A stretch of DNA of 64,000 bases from CBDCGJ01 sp965216645 (lineage in GTDB: Bacteria > Pseudomonadota > Alphaproteobacteria > GCA-2731375). The translations under genes were made by a program, and so were the position numbers. Below are positions 16,622 to 24,032 of the stretch, piece by piece; position 1 is the stretch's first letter, and each line of letters begins with the position of its first letter. The notes under the pieces are model-generated. The model made no database searches. It was not told where the DNA came from and was given only the letters and a program-made list of their open reading frames with translations. The DNA is taken from contig CBDCGJ010000028.1 of NCBI GenBank assembly GCA_965216645.1, positions 62,001 to 126,000 of the forward strand, written 5' to 3'.

Positions 16622-18049
16622 CTAGACCGGACCGAACCGTGAGAGGTTGCCATCGGGGGCGCAAGGCGGCACCTGGACATGCGTTCCCGTATCGACCGAG
16701 GGCGCGACCGGTAGGTCGATCCAAAACTCGCTTCCGCTGCCCGGGGTCGAGGTGAACCCGATCCGGCCCCCCATCAACTCCACCAACTGCTTCGTGATCG
16801 TCAAACCTATCCCGGAACCCTCGGACTGGATGACTTCCCGGCCAAGCCGGTCGAAGGGCTGGAAGACGCGGTCCTGGCGGTCGAGCGGAATGCCGATCCC
16901 CGTATCGCGAACCGCGACGCGGATCGCTTCTCGTTCCAAGGGCCGCAGCGATACCTCGATGTCTCCGCCCTCCCGGTTATACTTCACCGCATTGGAAAGC
17001 AAATTGAGGATCACTTGCTTGAAGCGCATTGGGTCGGCCCGTATTTCCACCGGCGTCTCGCTTTCCACAACTGTCGATACGGTGATATCCCGCGCTTTTG
17101 CCATCTCGCGTATGCCCGACAGGCATTCGTTGACCGCCACCCGAGGGTCAACAGCCTCGCAAGCAATCGCGACCGCGCCACTATCTATTTTTGCCAAATC
17201 CAGCAACTGATTGACCAGCGCCAAAAGATGCATCCCGCTTTCGAGGATGTAATTGAGAGACTCCTGCTGTTTGTCACTCAGCCCATCGGTCTTGTCCTGC
17301 AACATGACCTGCGCGAATCCTAAGATACCGTTTAAAGGCGTCCGCAACTCATGACTCATCGACGACAGAAATTCGGATTTTGCCCGATTGGCTTGTTCGG
17401 CCTGGAGTTGGGATCGCCGCAACCGCTCGCGATTGCGCTGCCAGGATCTCGTTATGGTAAAAACACTAAAGGCGATCAGAATGACCGCGCAATAGATGCC
17501 CCAAAGATAAATGATGCCGCGGCTGGCGGCCGGGATCTGGTTCTCAGGCAACGTGCCGGTCGCCGTAAACCAGTATATCAATGTGAACGCCGAGAGCACC
17601 GCCAGCGTTACGATCACCGTTATTCTCAAACGCCCGTAACTCGCCGCGAGCGGGAAAAAACCAAGAAGCCACGGCGCCAACGGTGACGCGAATCCACCGG
17701 AAATCAGTGCGAATATGGTCAAAATCACCACACCGCTAAGGTTGGCGATAAGTACGGCCGCATCGATCGCCGCCCAAAATTTTATGACGAGAGCACCGAT
17801 GATCGGAGCGCTCATCCCCGCGATGAAACCGGTATAGTCAAGCCAGCTTGATTCCGGTTGAATCAGCAGATAAGGCGGGAACGAAACGGCAGCGATCAAC
17901 GTAATCGGTAAGAAGGTTCTGATTACCCGACTGGCCCGTCGCTTCAAGCCCGGGTCCGCCGCCGCTTCGGTCGGTAAGAAAAAGTCGACCAGTAGGTTCA
18001 GAAAACTGACGAACGGAACCAACATTTTCCGGAGAGTAAGAATTGTCAC
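16622..18049 (-). CDS. membrane sensor histidine kinase (orphan)
   Basis: 475-aa kinase with six or so membrane segments between about 45 and 200, a short coiled linker (RERLRRSQLQAEQANRAKSE), and HisKA with His233 in SSMSHELRTPLNGILGFAQ. HATPase_c boxes follow: NLLSNAVKYNREGG, VRDTGIGIP and GSGIGLTITKQLVELMGG. The start is either the GTG at 18049, preceded by AAGG, or the ATG eight codons in. Architecture matches the convergent kinase at 15218, suggesting paralogues. No receiver domain or response regulator lies nearby, so the output is unknown. Confidence 0.9.
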   Translation of the reverse strand: MTILTLRKMLVPFVSFLNLLVDFFLPTEAAADPGLKRRASRVIRTFLPITLIAAVSFPPYLLIQPESSWLDYTGFIAGMSAPIIGALVIKFWAAIDAAVLIANLSGVVILTIFALISGGFASPLAPWLLGFFPLAASYGRLRITVIVTLAVLSAFTLIYWFTATGTLPENQIPAASRGIIYLWGIYCAVILIAFSVFTITRSWQRNRERLRRSQLQAEQANRAKSEFLSSMSHELRTPLNGILGFAQVMLQDKTDGLSDKQQESLNYILESGMHLLALVNQLLDLAKIDSGAVAIACEAVDPRVAVNECLSGIREMAKARDITVSTVVESETPVEIRADPMRFKQVILNLLSNAVKYNREGGDIEVSLRPLEREAIRVAVRDTGIGIPLDRQDRVFQPFDRLGREVIQSEGSGIGLTITKQLVELMGGRIGFTSTPGSGSEFWIDLPVAPSVDTGTHVQVPPCAPDGNLSRFGPV

Positions 18050-18220
18050 ACAACCTTAAAACGCAATAAAACTTTGTCGACCTGGTGTTGTACAATCGGC
18101 CACTTTCAACTCGCCCTCAAACATGAGGGAAAGATCGTTAATTTTACATGAAGAAGCGCTTCGGTTGAAAGCCCTTCGTTGATATTGCTACCGGAGATAC
18201 GTTGTTCCGCAATTTCCTTA

Positions 18221-18246
18221 CGCCGCCCGGTCGGAACCGAGCGGCG
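18221..18246 (-). terminator. stem-loop after the nitronate monooxygenase gene
   Basis: CGCCGC (18221-18226) pairs with GCGGCG (18241-18246) and an inner CGGT pairs with ACCG around a CGGA tetraloop, with one mismatch. It lies 14 bases beyond the stop of the minus-strand gene at 18260. No T run follows, so the terminator call is tentative. The rest of the spacer 18050-18259 shows nothing recognisable. Confidence 0.4.
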
Positions 18247-18259
18247 CGAAATGGCGCTA

Positions 18260-19333
18260 CTATCTCAAGACGTCTTCCGCTTCCGTGACCAGTTCCGTCA
18301 TCACGTCAGAGACGCTGCGTAGTTCGTTGACATAAGCGATGCTCTGTCCCGCTGGGTGATGCATCAATGGCTCGACGCTATGCTCGTCGATAGCGCCCAG
18401 CAGATCGCCAACGAGTATATCTTGATACGGCATTTTCAATGGTGCCGGCGCGTCCTTGGAGGCCCACTCCTCGCTCCAGGCCGTGCGGATTTGTCTCAAG
18501 GTCTTGCCGCTGTCGGCGCGGGATATCACCGTGTCGGCGCTTCCCGCGGCGAGCAGTTTATCGACAAGGATTTGCGACAGACCGTGTTCTCTTGTGCCCA
18601 GCCAGACCGTGCCGAGCCAAACGCCTTGGGCTCCGAGGGCATAGGACGCGGCGATGTGGCGGCCTGTGGCGACGCCGCCCGCCGCCAGGACCGGCACGTC
18701 GCCGGCAACGTCGACGATCTGCGGCACCAGAGAGAAGGTCCCGATCTGCCCGGTATGGGCGCCGGCATCATATCCTTGCGCGACCAGCAGATCGGCGCCG
18801 GACTCGAGCGCGCGTTGGGCATGATGGGGGCTGCCGACCAACGCCAAAGTCATCTTGCCGTCCGCCTTGGCTTTCTCCACGGCGTCGACCGGCGCGCCGA
18901 TGCCGCAGGCGAACAGATCGACGTCGGAGGCCAGGACGACCGCGATCTGCTCCGCCGCCGTCTCTTCCGAACGAACGAAGCGGGAGCGCATGCCCGGTTT
19001 CGTCGCCTTCGGCACTTGATACTTCTCGTATATCCCGTCGACGAAGTCGCGATGACCGTCCGGCAGTTCGGCTTCGATCAAGGCCCGGTTGTCTGTCGCG
19101 GGCATGCCGCGGGGCAACACGAGATCGACGCCAAAGGGCTTGTCGCCAACCAATTTCCGCAACCGCGCCAGGCTTTCCTCGATCTCCTCCGGCGTGTCGC
19201 GGGTCGCGCCATAGACGCCGTATCCCCCGGCATTGGTAACCGCGGCGGTGACTTCGACACTATGGGCAAAACTGAATATGGGATATTTGACGCCCAGCTT
19301 CTCGCCAAGTGCGTTCTGTAAAGGGCTTGTCAT
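18260..19333 (-). CDS. nitronate monooxygenase family protein
   Basis: 357-aa FMN-dependent TIM-barrel protein related to nitronate monooxygenase (formerly 2-nitropropane dioxygenase). Flavin-binding features are the N-terminal VKYPIFSFAHSVEVTAAVTN, AGADLLVAQGYDAGAHTGQI with a candidate catalytic His, the PVLAAGGVATGRHIAASYAL phosphate loop, and GAQGVWLGTVWLGT. FSFAH replaces the common PIxQAPM start, so substrate range may differ. It begins 2 bases after the stop of the acyl-CoA synthetase gene on the same strand and is surely co-transcribed with it. Family is good, substrate unknown. Confidence 0.87.
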   Translation of the reverse strand: MTSPLQNALGEKLGVKYPIFSFAHSVEVTAAVTNAGGYGVYGATRDTPEEIEESLARLRKLVGDKPFGVDLVLPRGMPATDNRALIEAELPDGHRDFVDGIYEKYQVPKATKPGMRSRFVRSEETAAEQIAVVLASDVDLFACGIGAPVDAVEKAKADGKMTLALVGSPHHAQRALESGADLLVAQGYDAGAHTGQIGTFSLVPQIVDVAGDVPVLAAGGVATGRHIAASYALGAQGVWLGTVWLGTREHGLSQILVDKLLAAGSADTVISRADSGKTLRQIRTAWSEEWASKDAPAPLKMPYQDILVGDLLGAIDEHSVEPLMHHPAGQSIAYVNELRSVSDVMTELVTEAEDVLR

Positions 19334-19335
19334 GA

Positions 19336-21441
19336 TTACTTCCTGGTTTCGATGACCGCATCCAGAGCGACGGCACCGCGGCCCTGGCTGCGCACTAAGA
19401 ATGGGTTCGCCTCCACACTCTCCAGCGTATCGGCATGGGCCGCGGCAAATATGGATAGTTTTGAAATCGCGTTCGCCAGTGCCGGTATATCCGCCGGTGC
19501 CTGCCCCCGCACGCCTTCGAGTATTTTATACCCGCGTATTTCGCCGATCATCTGATAGGCCTCCTCGACGTCGATCGGCGCGACGCGGAACGTGACATCC
19601 TCCAGCACTTCGACGAAGACACCGCCGAGGCCGAACATCACCACGGGACCGAAGACCGGATCGCGGGTCACGCCGATGATCGTCTCGATCCCCTCGCCGG
19701 CCATCGGCGCGATCAGGCAACCTTCGATCCGCGCATTCGGCGCCGACAGCGACACTGCGTCGATGATGGCTTCGAAAGCCCGACGCGCCTCGGAGCCGCC
19801 ATCGACATTCAAGCGGACGCCCCCGACATCGGTTTTGTGAACGATGTCCTCGGACAAAATCTTCATGACCACCGGCCGGCCGAAGGCGATCGCCGCAGCG
19901 GCGGCCTCGTCGCTGGTGCGGACGATCTGTTCTTGAATGACGGGAATGCCCGCTTCGGCCAGCATGCCAATGGCCTCGACTTCGTTGATCGCCCGCGCCG
20001 GCAGCGGCGATGCAGCCGGCTCGACCGAGGGACGCTGCCAGGGCCGCGAAAATTTCTCGGCGAAGTACGTCAGAGCGCCAATCGTGCGGGTCGCGTGGGT
20101 CGGCTCCTCCGACACCGGATAGCCCATGGCTTCGATAGTTTGCGCAGTCTCCGCATCATACATGCCGGCAACGGCGATCAGCTTGTCCGGAAAGGCCGCG
20201 CGGATATCGCGCCAGACCCCGGCGATGCGTTCCCGGTCTTCCGCCATCCGTCCGGCGCTGCCCTGGAAACAGACCATGCTGCCATAGTCGCCCTCGTCCA
20301 ACACAAGCCGGACACCGCGTTCGAACAGGGTTCGATCGTTCACCACCTGACCCGTCACATCGAGCGGGTTTTTGACGCCGGCGAAGGGCACCAGTTCCTT
20401 GAACTTCTTCTGTGTCTCCTCCGGCAGTTCGGCGACATCCAGACCGCGGGCACTGGCGTCGTCGGCCATAAGCACGCCGACACCGCCCGACACCGTGATC
20501 AGGCCGATTTTGTAGCTGTCCGGCATGCGGCCGTGAGAAGCGGCACAGCCGATTTCGAAAAACTCCTCAATATTCTGCGCCCGATAGACGCCAAACTGAC
20601 GGAACAGCGCGTCGAAGATCGCGTCGCTGCCCGCCAGCGCGGCGGTATGGGAACTGGCCGCGCGGGCGCCGGCATCGGTGCCTCCCAGCTTCACGGCGAC
20701 GACTTTCTTTCGGTTATTGCGCGCCCGCTCCAAAGCCTCGATCAGCTTGGGTCCGTTCCGGCAGCCTTCCAGATAGAGCATGATCACGTCGGTATCCGGA
20801 TCCTCCGCCAGGAAGGCCAGGCAGTCGGAGGCCTCCACATCCGCCTCATTACCGGTGGTCAGGACATAGCGGAAGGCGATCCCCCGTTGGGTCGCCATCA
20901 TCGCCGAGAGGCCGCCGAAAGCGCCGGACTGGCTGACCAGACCGATATTCTTGCCGCGGTCGGGGATATCCCCGAAACCCGGATGGAAGCTCGCCACCAT
21001 CCCCTCAGCGAAGTTGGCCACGCCCATGCAGTTCGGACCCATCATGCGCATGCCGGCCTGCCGCGCCAAGTCGGCCAGCTCGACCTGCGCCGCCGCGCCG
21101 TCCTCGCTGACCTCGGCGAAGCCGGCGGAAAACATGATCAGGCTCTTCACGCCCTTGTCGGCGCAGTCGCGCATTGCCTGGGGCACCAGAGGACCCGGCA
21201 CCGAGCAGATCGCCAAATCGACCTCGCCGGGCACGTCCTTGATATTGGCAAATGCGGGTAACTCCTGAATGACGTCGGATTTCGGGTTGATCGGATAGAC
21301 GTCGCCGCCGAAGCCGTGCTGCTTGAGGAAGGCAACGGGTCGGCCGCCGATTTTCGTCGGTTCGGACGAGGCGCCGATCACCGCCACGGATTTGGGTTGA
21401 AACAAGGGTTTGAGCGAGGCAACGTCAATAAGCGCCGACAA
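19336..21441 (-). CDS. acetate--CoA ligase (ADP-forming) family protein
   Basis: 701-aa NDP-forming acyl-CoA synthetase with fused alpha and beta parts. The N-terminal CoA-binding Rossmann domain begins PKSVAVIGASSEPTKIGGRP. Middle succinyl-CoA-ligase-like domains contain MMGPNCMGVANF and the phospho-His region ASSHTAALAGSDAIFDALFR. The C-terminal ATP-grasp domain contains PVVMKILSEDIVHKTDVGG and FGLGGVFVEVLEDVTFR. I place the start at a TTG (21441) because GGAGG stands 5 bases before it; a TTG four codons upstream is possible. It lacks the extra GNAT domain of Pat-type proteins. It probably activates a carboxylic acid, coupled with the downstream nitronate monooxygenase. Confidence 0.9.
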   Translation of the reverse strand: MSALIDVASLKPLFQPKSVAVIGASSEPTKIGGRPVAFLKQHGFGGDVYPINPKSDVIQELPAFANIKDVPGEVDLAICSVPGPLVPQAMRDCADKGVKSLIMFSAGFAEVSEDGAAAQVELADLARQAGMRMMGPNCMGVANFAEGMVASFHPGFGDIPDRGKNIGLVSQSGAFGGLSAMMATQRGIAFRYVLTTGNEADVEASDCLAFLAEDPDTDVIMLYLEGCRNGPKLIEALERARNNRKKVVAVKLGGTDAGARAASSHTAALAGSDAIFDALFRQFGVYRAQNIEEFFEIGCAASHGRMPDSYKIGLITVSGGVGVLMADDASARGLDVAELPEETQKKFKELVPFAGVKNPLDVTGQVVNDRTLFERGVRLVLDEGDYGSMVCFQGSAGRMAEDRERIAGVWRDIRAAFPDKLIAVAGMYDAETAQTIEAMGYPVSEEPTHATRTIGALTYFAEKFSRPWQRPSVEPAASPLPARAINEVEAIGMLAEAGIPVIQEQIVRTSDEAAAAAIAFGRPVVMKILSEDIVHKTDVGGVRLNVDGGSEARRAFEAIIDAVSLSAPNARIEGCLIAPMAGEGIETIIGVTRDPVFGPVVMFGLGGVFVEVLEDVTFRVAPIDVEEAYQMIGEIRGYKILEGVRGQAPADIPALANAISKLSIFAAAHADTLESVEANPFLVRSQGRGAVALDAVIETRK

Positions 21442-21574
21442 GTCTTCCTCCAAAATCTGAGATACCGAATGTCACAAATTCGGCAAGGGAACCGGCGCAA
21501 CTTAACGCCCGACGCGTCGTTTGTCCAAGCGCGAAAGAAGCCGTTGCATTCATCGGAAAGCTTCTATATAAGCC

Positions 21575-21633
21575 CCCATCCGCCGGCCGGAGCCGGCGCG
21601 AATGGGCGACTATCTGAGGCCGGCCGGACCGGC
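21575..21633 (+). promoter_or_regulatory. two stem-loops in the leader of the AdoMet decarboxylase gene
   Basis: First hairpin: CGCCGGC (21581-21587) pairs with GCCGGCG (21592-21598) around a CGGA tetraloop, with an outer CCCAT/ATGGG helix (21575-21579 with 21602-21606). Second hairpin: GCCGG (21619-21623) with CCGGC (21629-21633). Both lie 24 to 82 bases before the ATG at 21657. No known riboswitch class is recognised. They could be a cis-acting RNA or simply GC-rich leader structure. Confidence 0.4.
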
Positions 21634-21656
21634 GAAGACGTGTAGAGACCGGAGAT

Positions 21657-22034
21657 ATGTGGGGATATCATCTGACCGTCGATTGCGCGGGCTGCAACGA
21701 CGCCATCAAGGACGAAGCCGCGGTGGCTCGGTTCGCCGCGGATATGGTTGCGACACTTGGTATGCGAGCCTACGGCCCGGCGCAGACCGTCCGCTTCGGC
21801 GACGATCCCAAGGTAACCGGCATCACGTTGGTTCAGCTGATCGAAACCTCGAACATCACCGGACATTTCTGCGATCATTCCGGCGAGGCCTATATCGACA
21901 TCTTCTCCTGCAAGGCCTACGAGATCGAGGAAGCGCTGTCCGTCATCGACTGGCATTTCGCACCCGCCGCCCGCCGCCATAAGTATCAGGAACGCCAAGC
22001 CCCCACCGCCCTGCGCGCCGTCGGCGAGGGCTGA
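21657..22034 (+). CDS. S-adenosylmethionine decarboxylase proenzyme, SpeH-like
   Basis: 125-aa protein of the prokaryotic AdoMet decarboxylase family, which self-cleaves to make a pyruvoyl cofactor and yields decarboxylated AdoMet for spermidine synthesis. The key residues align at the exact spacing known from Thermotoga SpeH (S63, H68, C83): S65 in LIETSNITGHF (cleavage between T64 and S65), H70, and C85 in DIFSCKAYEI. The start is supported by GGAG 6 bases before the ATG. It is divergent from the acyl-CoA synthetase. No spermidine synthase (speE) or other polyamine gene is visible in the window, so its product may serve another use. Confidence 0.85.
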   Translation: MWGYHLTVDCAGCNDAIKDEAAVARFAADMVATLGMRAYGPAQTVRFGDDPKVTGITLVQLIETSNITGHFCDHSGEAYIDIFSCKAYEIEEALSVIDWHFAPAARRHKYQERQAPTALRAVGEG

Positions 22035-22040
22035 CCGCCC

Positions 22041-22097
22041 AAAAAAAGGGGTCGGAGGGATTTTTCTGATCGAAAATTCCCTCCGACCCCTTTTTTT
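22041..22097. repeat. long GGGGTCGGAGGGA inverted repeat (REP-like hairpin, possible terminator)
   Basis: Two 26-base arms (22041-22066 and 22072-22097) pair with a single mismatch around a 5-base loop. The outer 20 bp are perfect, with an A7 run on the left and a T7 run on the right, so it could terminate transcription in both directions. About 30 bases later lies GGGGTCAGACC, wording found in REP-type elements mobilised by RAYT transposases. No transposase is present here. Confidence 0.65.
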
Positions 22098-22151
22098 AGC
22101 TGCCTCCCTTTTTGGACTAGGGGAGGGGGTCAGACCTGCATCTTGACTCAC

Positions 22152-22169
22152 TTACTAAAATTTTAGTAA
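22152..22169. promoter_or_regulatory. perfect 18-bp palindrome abutting the PadR start codon
   Basis: TTACTAAAATTTTAGTAA is a perfect palindrome ending immediately before the ATG at 22170. Position and symmetry fit an operator bound by the dimeric PadR-type product, giving autoregulation of the hydantoin operon. There is no ribosome binding site between it and the ATG, so the mRNA may be leaderless or the true start may lie downstream. Confidence 0.55.
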
Positions 22170-22682
22170 ATGAGATTCGTGAATACGAGATTGCTCATTC
22201 TTTGGCTATTGGCGGAAGGCCCTCTGCATGGCTATCGCGTGCGAAAAATTCTGTCGGCGCCGGCGTTCGATTTCTGGTTTACCATCGAGGACGCCTCGAT
22301 CTACGCCATGCTGCGCAGCCTGGTGAAGCAAGGCCTAGCGGAAAGCATCGCAAACGAACCGGGCGAGAAGGGCCGACCGCGGCAGCGCTACCGCATCACC
22401 CGCCAAGGCCGCACCGCCTTGCGTGAGGATCTCGAAACAGCCTGGACAACGGTCGGAAGCGACACCAGCCCCATCCTTGCCGCCCTCGCCACCATGGATG
22501 AGTTCGAGCGGTCGGAGATCAACGGCTTTCTGACCGCGCGCGCGGCGGAACTGCGCATACGACAAGCCGAACTACGGCAGCTCGAAAAAGGCGCGCCGTC
22601 CGCCCTGCTGGCGCGCCGGGAACGCGCGCTTTTGACGGCTGAGCTCGCTTGGCTTCAATCTGAATTGGACGACAAAAAATAA
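22170..22682 (+). CDS. PadR family transcriptional regulator
   Basis: 170-aa winged-helix regulator. The PadR N-terminal domain (about 1-80) has LLILWLLAEGPLHGYRVRKI, the IEDASIYAMLRSLVKQGLAE recognition region and the wing GRPRQRYRITRQGRTALRED. The C-terminal helical part (about 90-170) resembles the Vir-type dimerisation domain. It is the first gene of a five-gene operon for hydantoin and carbamoyl-amino-acid metabolism with gaps of 10 to 19 bases, so it most likely regulates that operon. A perfect palindrome touches its start codon. The ligand is unknown. Confidence 0.9.
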   Translation: MRFVNTRLLILWLLAEGPLHGYRVRKILSAPAFDFWFTIEDASIYAMLRSLVKQGLAESIANEPGEKGRPRQRYRITRQGRTALREDLETAWTTVGSDTSPILAALATMDEFERSEINGFLTARAAELRIRQAELRQLEKGAPSALLARRERALLTAELAWLQSELDDKK

Positions 22683-22693
22683 AGGAGAGAGAC

Positions 22694-23065
22694 ATGGTCG
22701 ATACCCAGGTCATCGCCAATCTGGTGACTATCAACGACAAAGGGCAGGTCTTGCTCACCCAATTGGACGACAGCGAAAAATGGTGGTTGCCGGGAGAGGA
22801 TGTGGAACCCTTCACCCATCCCGACGACACCGTGGCCAAGATCGCCGCAAAGCTGACGGGCGAGGCCTTGAAACCGAATTTCGACCACTTGGAATCCTTC
22901 CGCGGCCGGCGCGGCTGGCATTTGATGTTCAATTATGTTCTCCTAGCCGGCGCCGCGCGGAACGAGGACGGCGACTGGCACGATGTCGACGCACTTCCCA
23001 AAACCGCGCATGGCAATTGGGAAAAGCAAGTCATTCGGCAAATACATGAGAAGCATTCGAGTTAA
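22694..23065 (+). CDS. degenerate Nudix-fold protein
   Basis: 123-aa protein that resembles a Nudix hydrolase domain: the strand NLVTINDKGQVLLTQLDD, then EKWWLPGEDVEPFTHPDDT. The Nudix box needs REUxEExGU after the LPGG-type loop, but here the helix reads VAKIAAKLTG and has none of the metal-binding Glu residues. It is therefore unlikely to hydrolyse nucleoside diphosphate derivatives and may act as a binding or sensor protein. A good ribosome binding site (AAAGGAGAG) precedes it. It is the second gene of the hydantoin operon, between padR and the carbamoylase gene, which is an unusual place for a Nudix relative. Confidence 0.72.
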   Translation: MVDTQVIANLVTINDKGQVLLTQLDDSEKWWLPGEDVEPFTHPDDTVAKIAAKLTGEALKPNFDHLESFRGRRGWHLMFNYVLLAGAARNEDGDWHDVDALPKTAHGNWEKQVIRQIHEKHSS

Positions 23066-23080
23066 CAAGGCGGGTCGGTG

Positions 23081-24013
23081 ATGAGGCGCGTCATCGTCGG
23101 TGGCGCCCAGATGGGGCCGATCCAAAAAGCGGAAAGCCGGGCCGACGTTGTCGCCCGGATGATCGAACTCCTCAACCAAGCGAAAGACGCGGGCTGCGAC
23201 TTGGTTGTCTATCCGGAACTGACCCTGACCACCTTCTTCCCGCGCTGGTATATGGAAGACCAGGACGAGGTCGACCAATGGTTCGAGCGGGAAATGCCGA
23301 ACGAGGCGACCCAGCCTCTGTTCGACGCCGCCAAAGCCGCCGGAATCGCGATCAGCTTCGGTTACGCCGAACTGACCCCTGAGGGCGAACATTTCAACAC
23401 CTCGATCCTGACCGACAAGGGCGGCAACATCGTCGGCAAGTATCGCAAGGTGCACCTGCCCGGTCATGCGGAGTTCGATCCGGAACGAACCCACCAACAC
23501 CTCGAGAAACGGTATTTCCTGCCCGGCGATCTGGGCTTCCCGGTCTGGCGCAATCTGGACGGCGTCATGGGCATGTGCATCTGCAACGATCGCCGCTGGC
23601 CGGAGACCTATCGGGTCATGGGTCTGCAGGGGGTCGAGATGGTCATGCTCGGCTACAACACGCCGTCGGTGAATTCGCAGAAATCGGCGGAGGGGCTGGA
23701 GCAGCGCATGTTCCACAGCAAGCTGGTGCTGCAATCCGGCGCCTATCAGAACAGCACCTGGGTGGTCGCCATCGCCAAGGGCGGTACCGAAGACGGCCAT
23801 CACATGTTCGCCGGCAGCATGATCGTCGATCCCAACGGCTATGTGGTGGCGGAAGCCAAAACGGAAGACGACGAGCTGATCGTTCATGCCTGCGACCTGG
23901 ACGAATGCACCTTCGGCAAGGAAACGATCTTTGATTTCGATCGCCACCGCCGCATCGAGCATTACGGCCTGATCACCAGCCAAACCGGCGCCCGCGCGCC
24001 GGCCGGCGAGTAA
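23081..24013 (+). CDS. N-carbamoyl-D-amino-acid hydrolase
   Basis: 310-aa nitrilase-superfamily amidase that converts N-carbamoyl-D-amino acids to D-amino acids, CO2 and ammonia. The Glu-Lys-Cys triad is E46 (VVYPELTLTTFFPRW), K123 (GKYRKVHLPGH) and C168 (MCICNDRRWPETYRVMGLQG). These segments are nearly identical to Agrobacterium D-carbamoylase, including HLEKRYFLPGDLGFPV and the final HYGLI. I start at the ATG 23081; the preceding GTG is also in frame. It lies 19 bases upstream of the D-hydantoinase gene, its natural pathway partner. Confidence 0.93.
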   Translation: MRRVIVGGAQMGPIQKAESRADVVARMIELLNQAKDAGCDLVVYPELTLTTFFPRWYMEDQDEVDQWFEREMPNEATQPLFDAAKAAGIAISFGYAELTPEGEHFNTSILTDKGGNIVGKYRKVHLPGHAEFDPERTHQHLEKRYFLPGDLGFPVWRNLDGVMGMCICNDRRWPETYRVMGLQGVEMVMLGYNTPSVNSQKSAEGLEQRMFHSKLVLQSGAYQNSTWVVAIAKGGTEDGHHMFAGSMIVDPNGYVVAEAKTEDDELIVHACDLDECTFGKETIFDFDRHRRIEHYGLITSQTGARAPAGE

Positions 24014-24032
24014 GCTTCAGCGAGACACAGAC

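Noticed and set aside
19837..21261. 474-codon plus-strand open frame opposite the acyl-CoA synthetase
   Set aside because: Shadow of the conserved synthetase on the other strand; its sequence has no recognisable motif and is caused by high GC.
21564..22151. 195-codon minus-strand open frame opposite the AdoMet decarboxylase
   Set aside because: Contains low-complexity sequence from the inverted repeat region and lies opposite a protein with conserved catalytic residues.
22943..23983. 346-codon minus-strand open frame opposite the D-carbamoylase
   Set aside because: Antisense to a gene with all catalytic residues; an artefact of codon usage.
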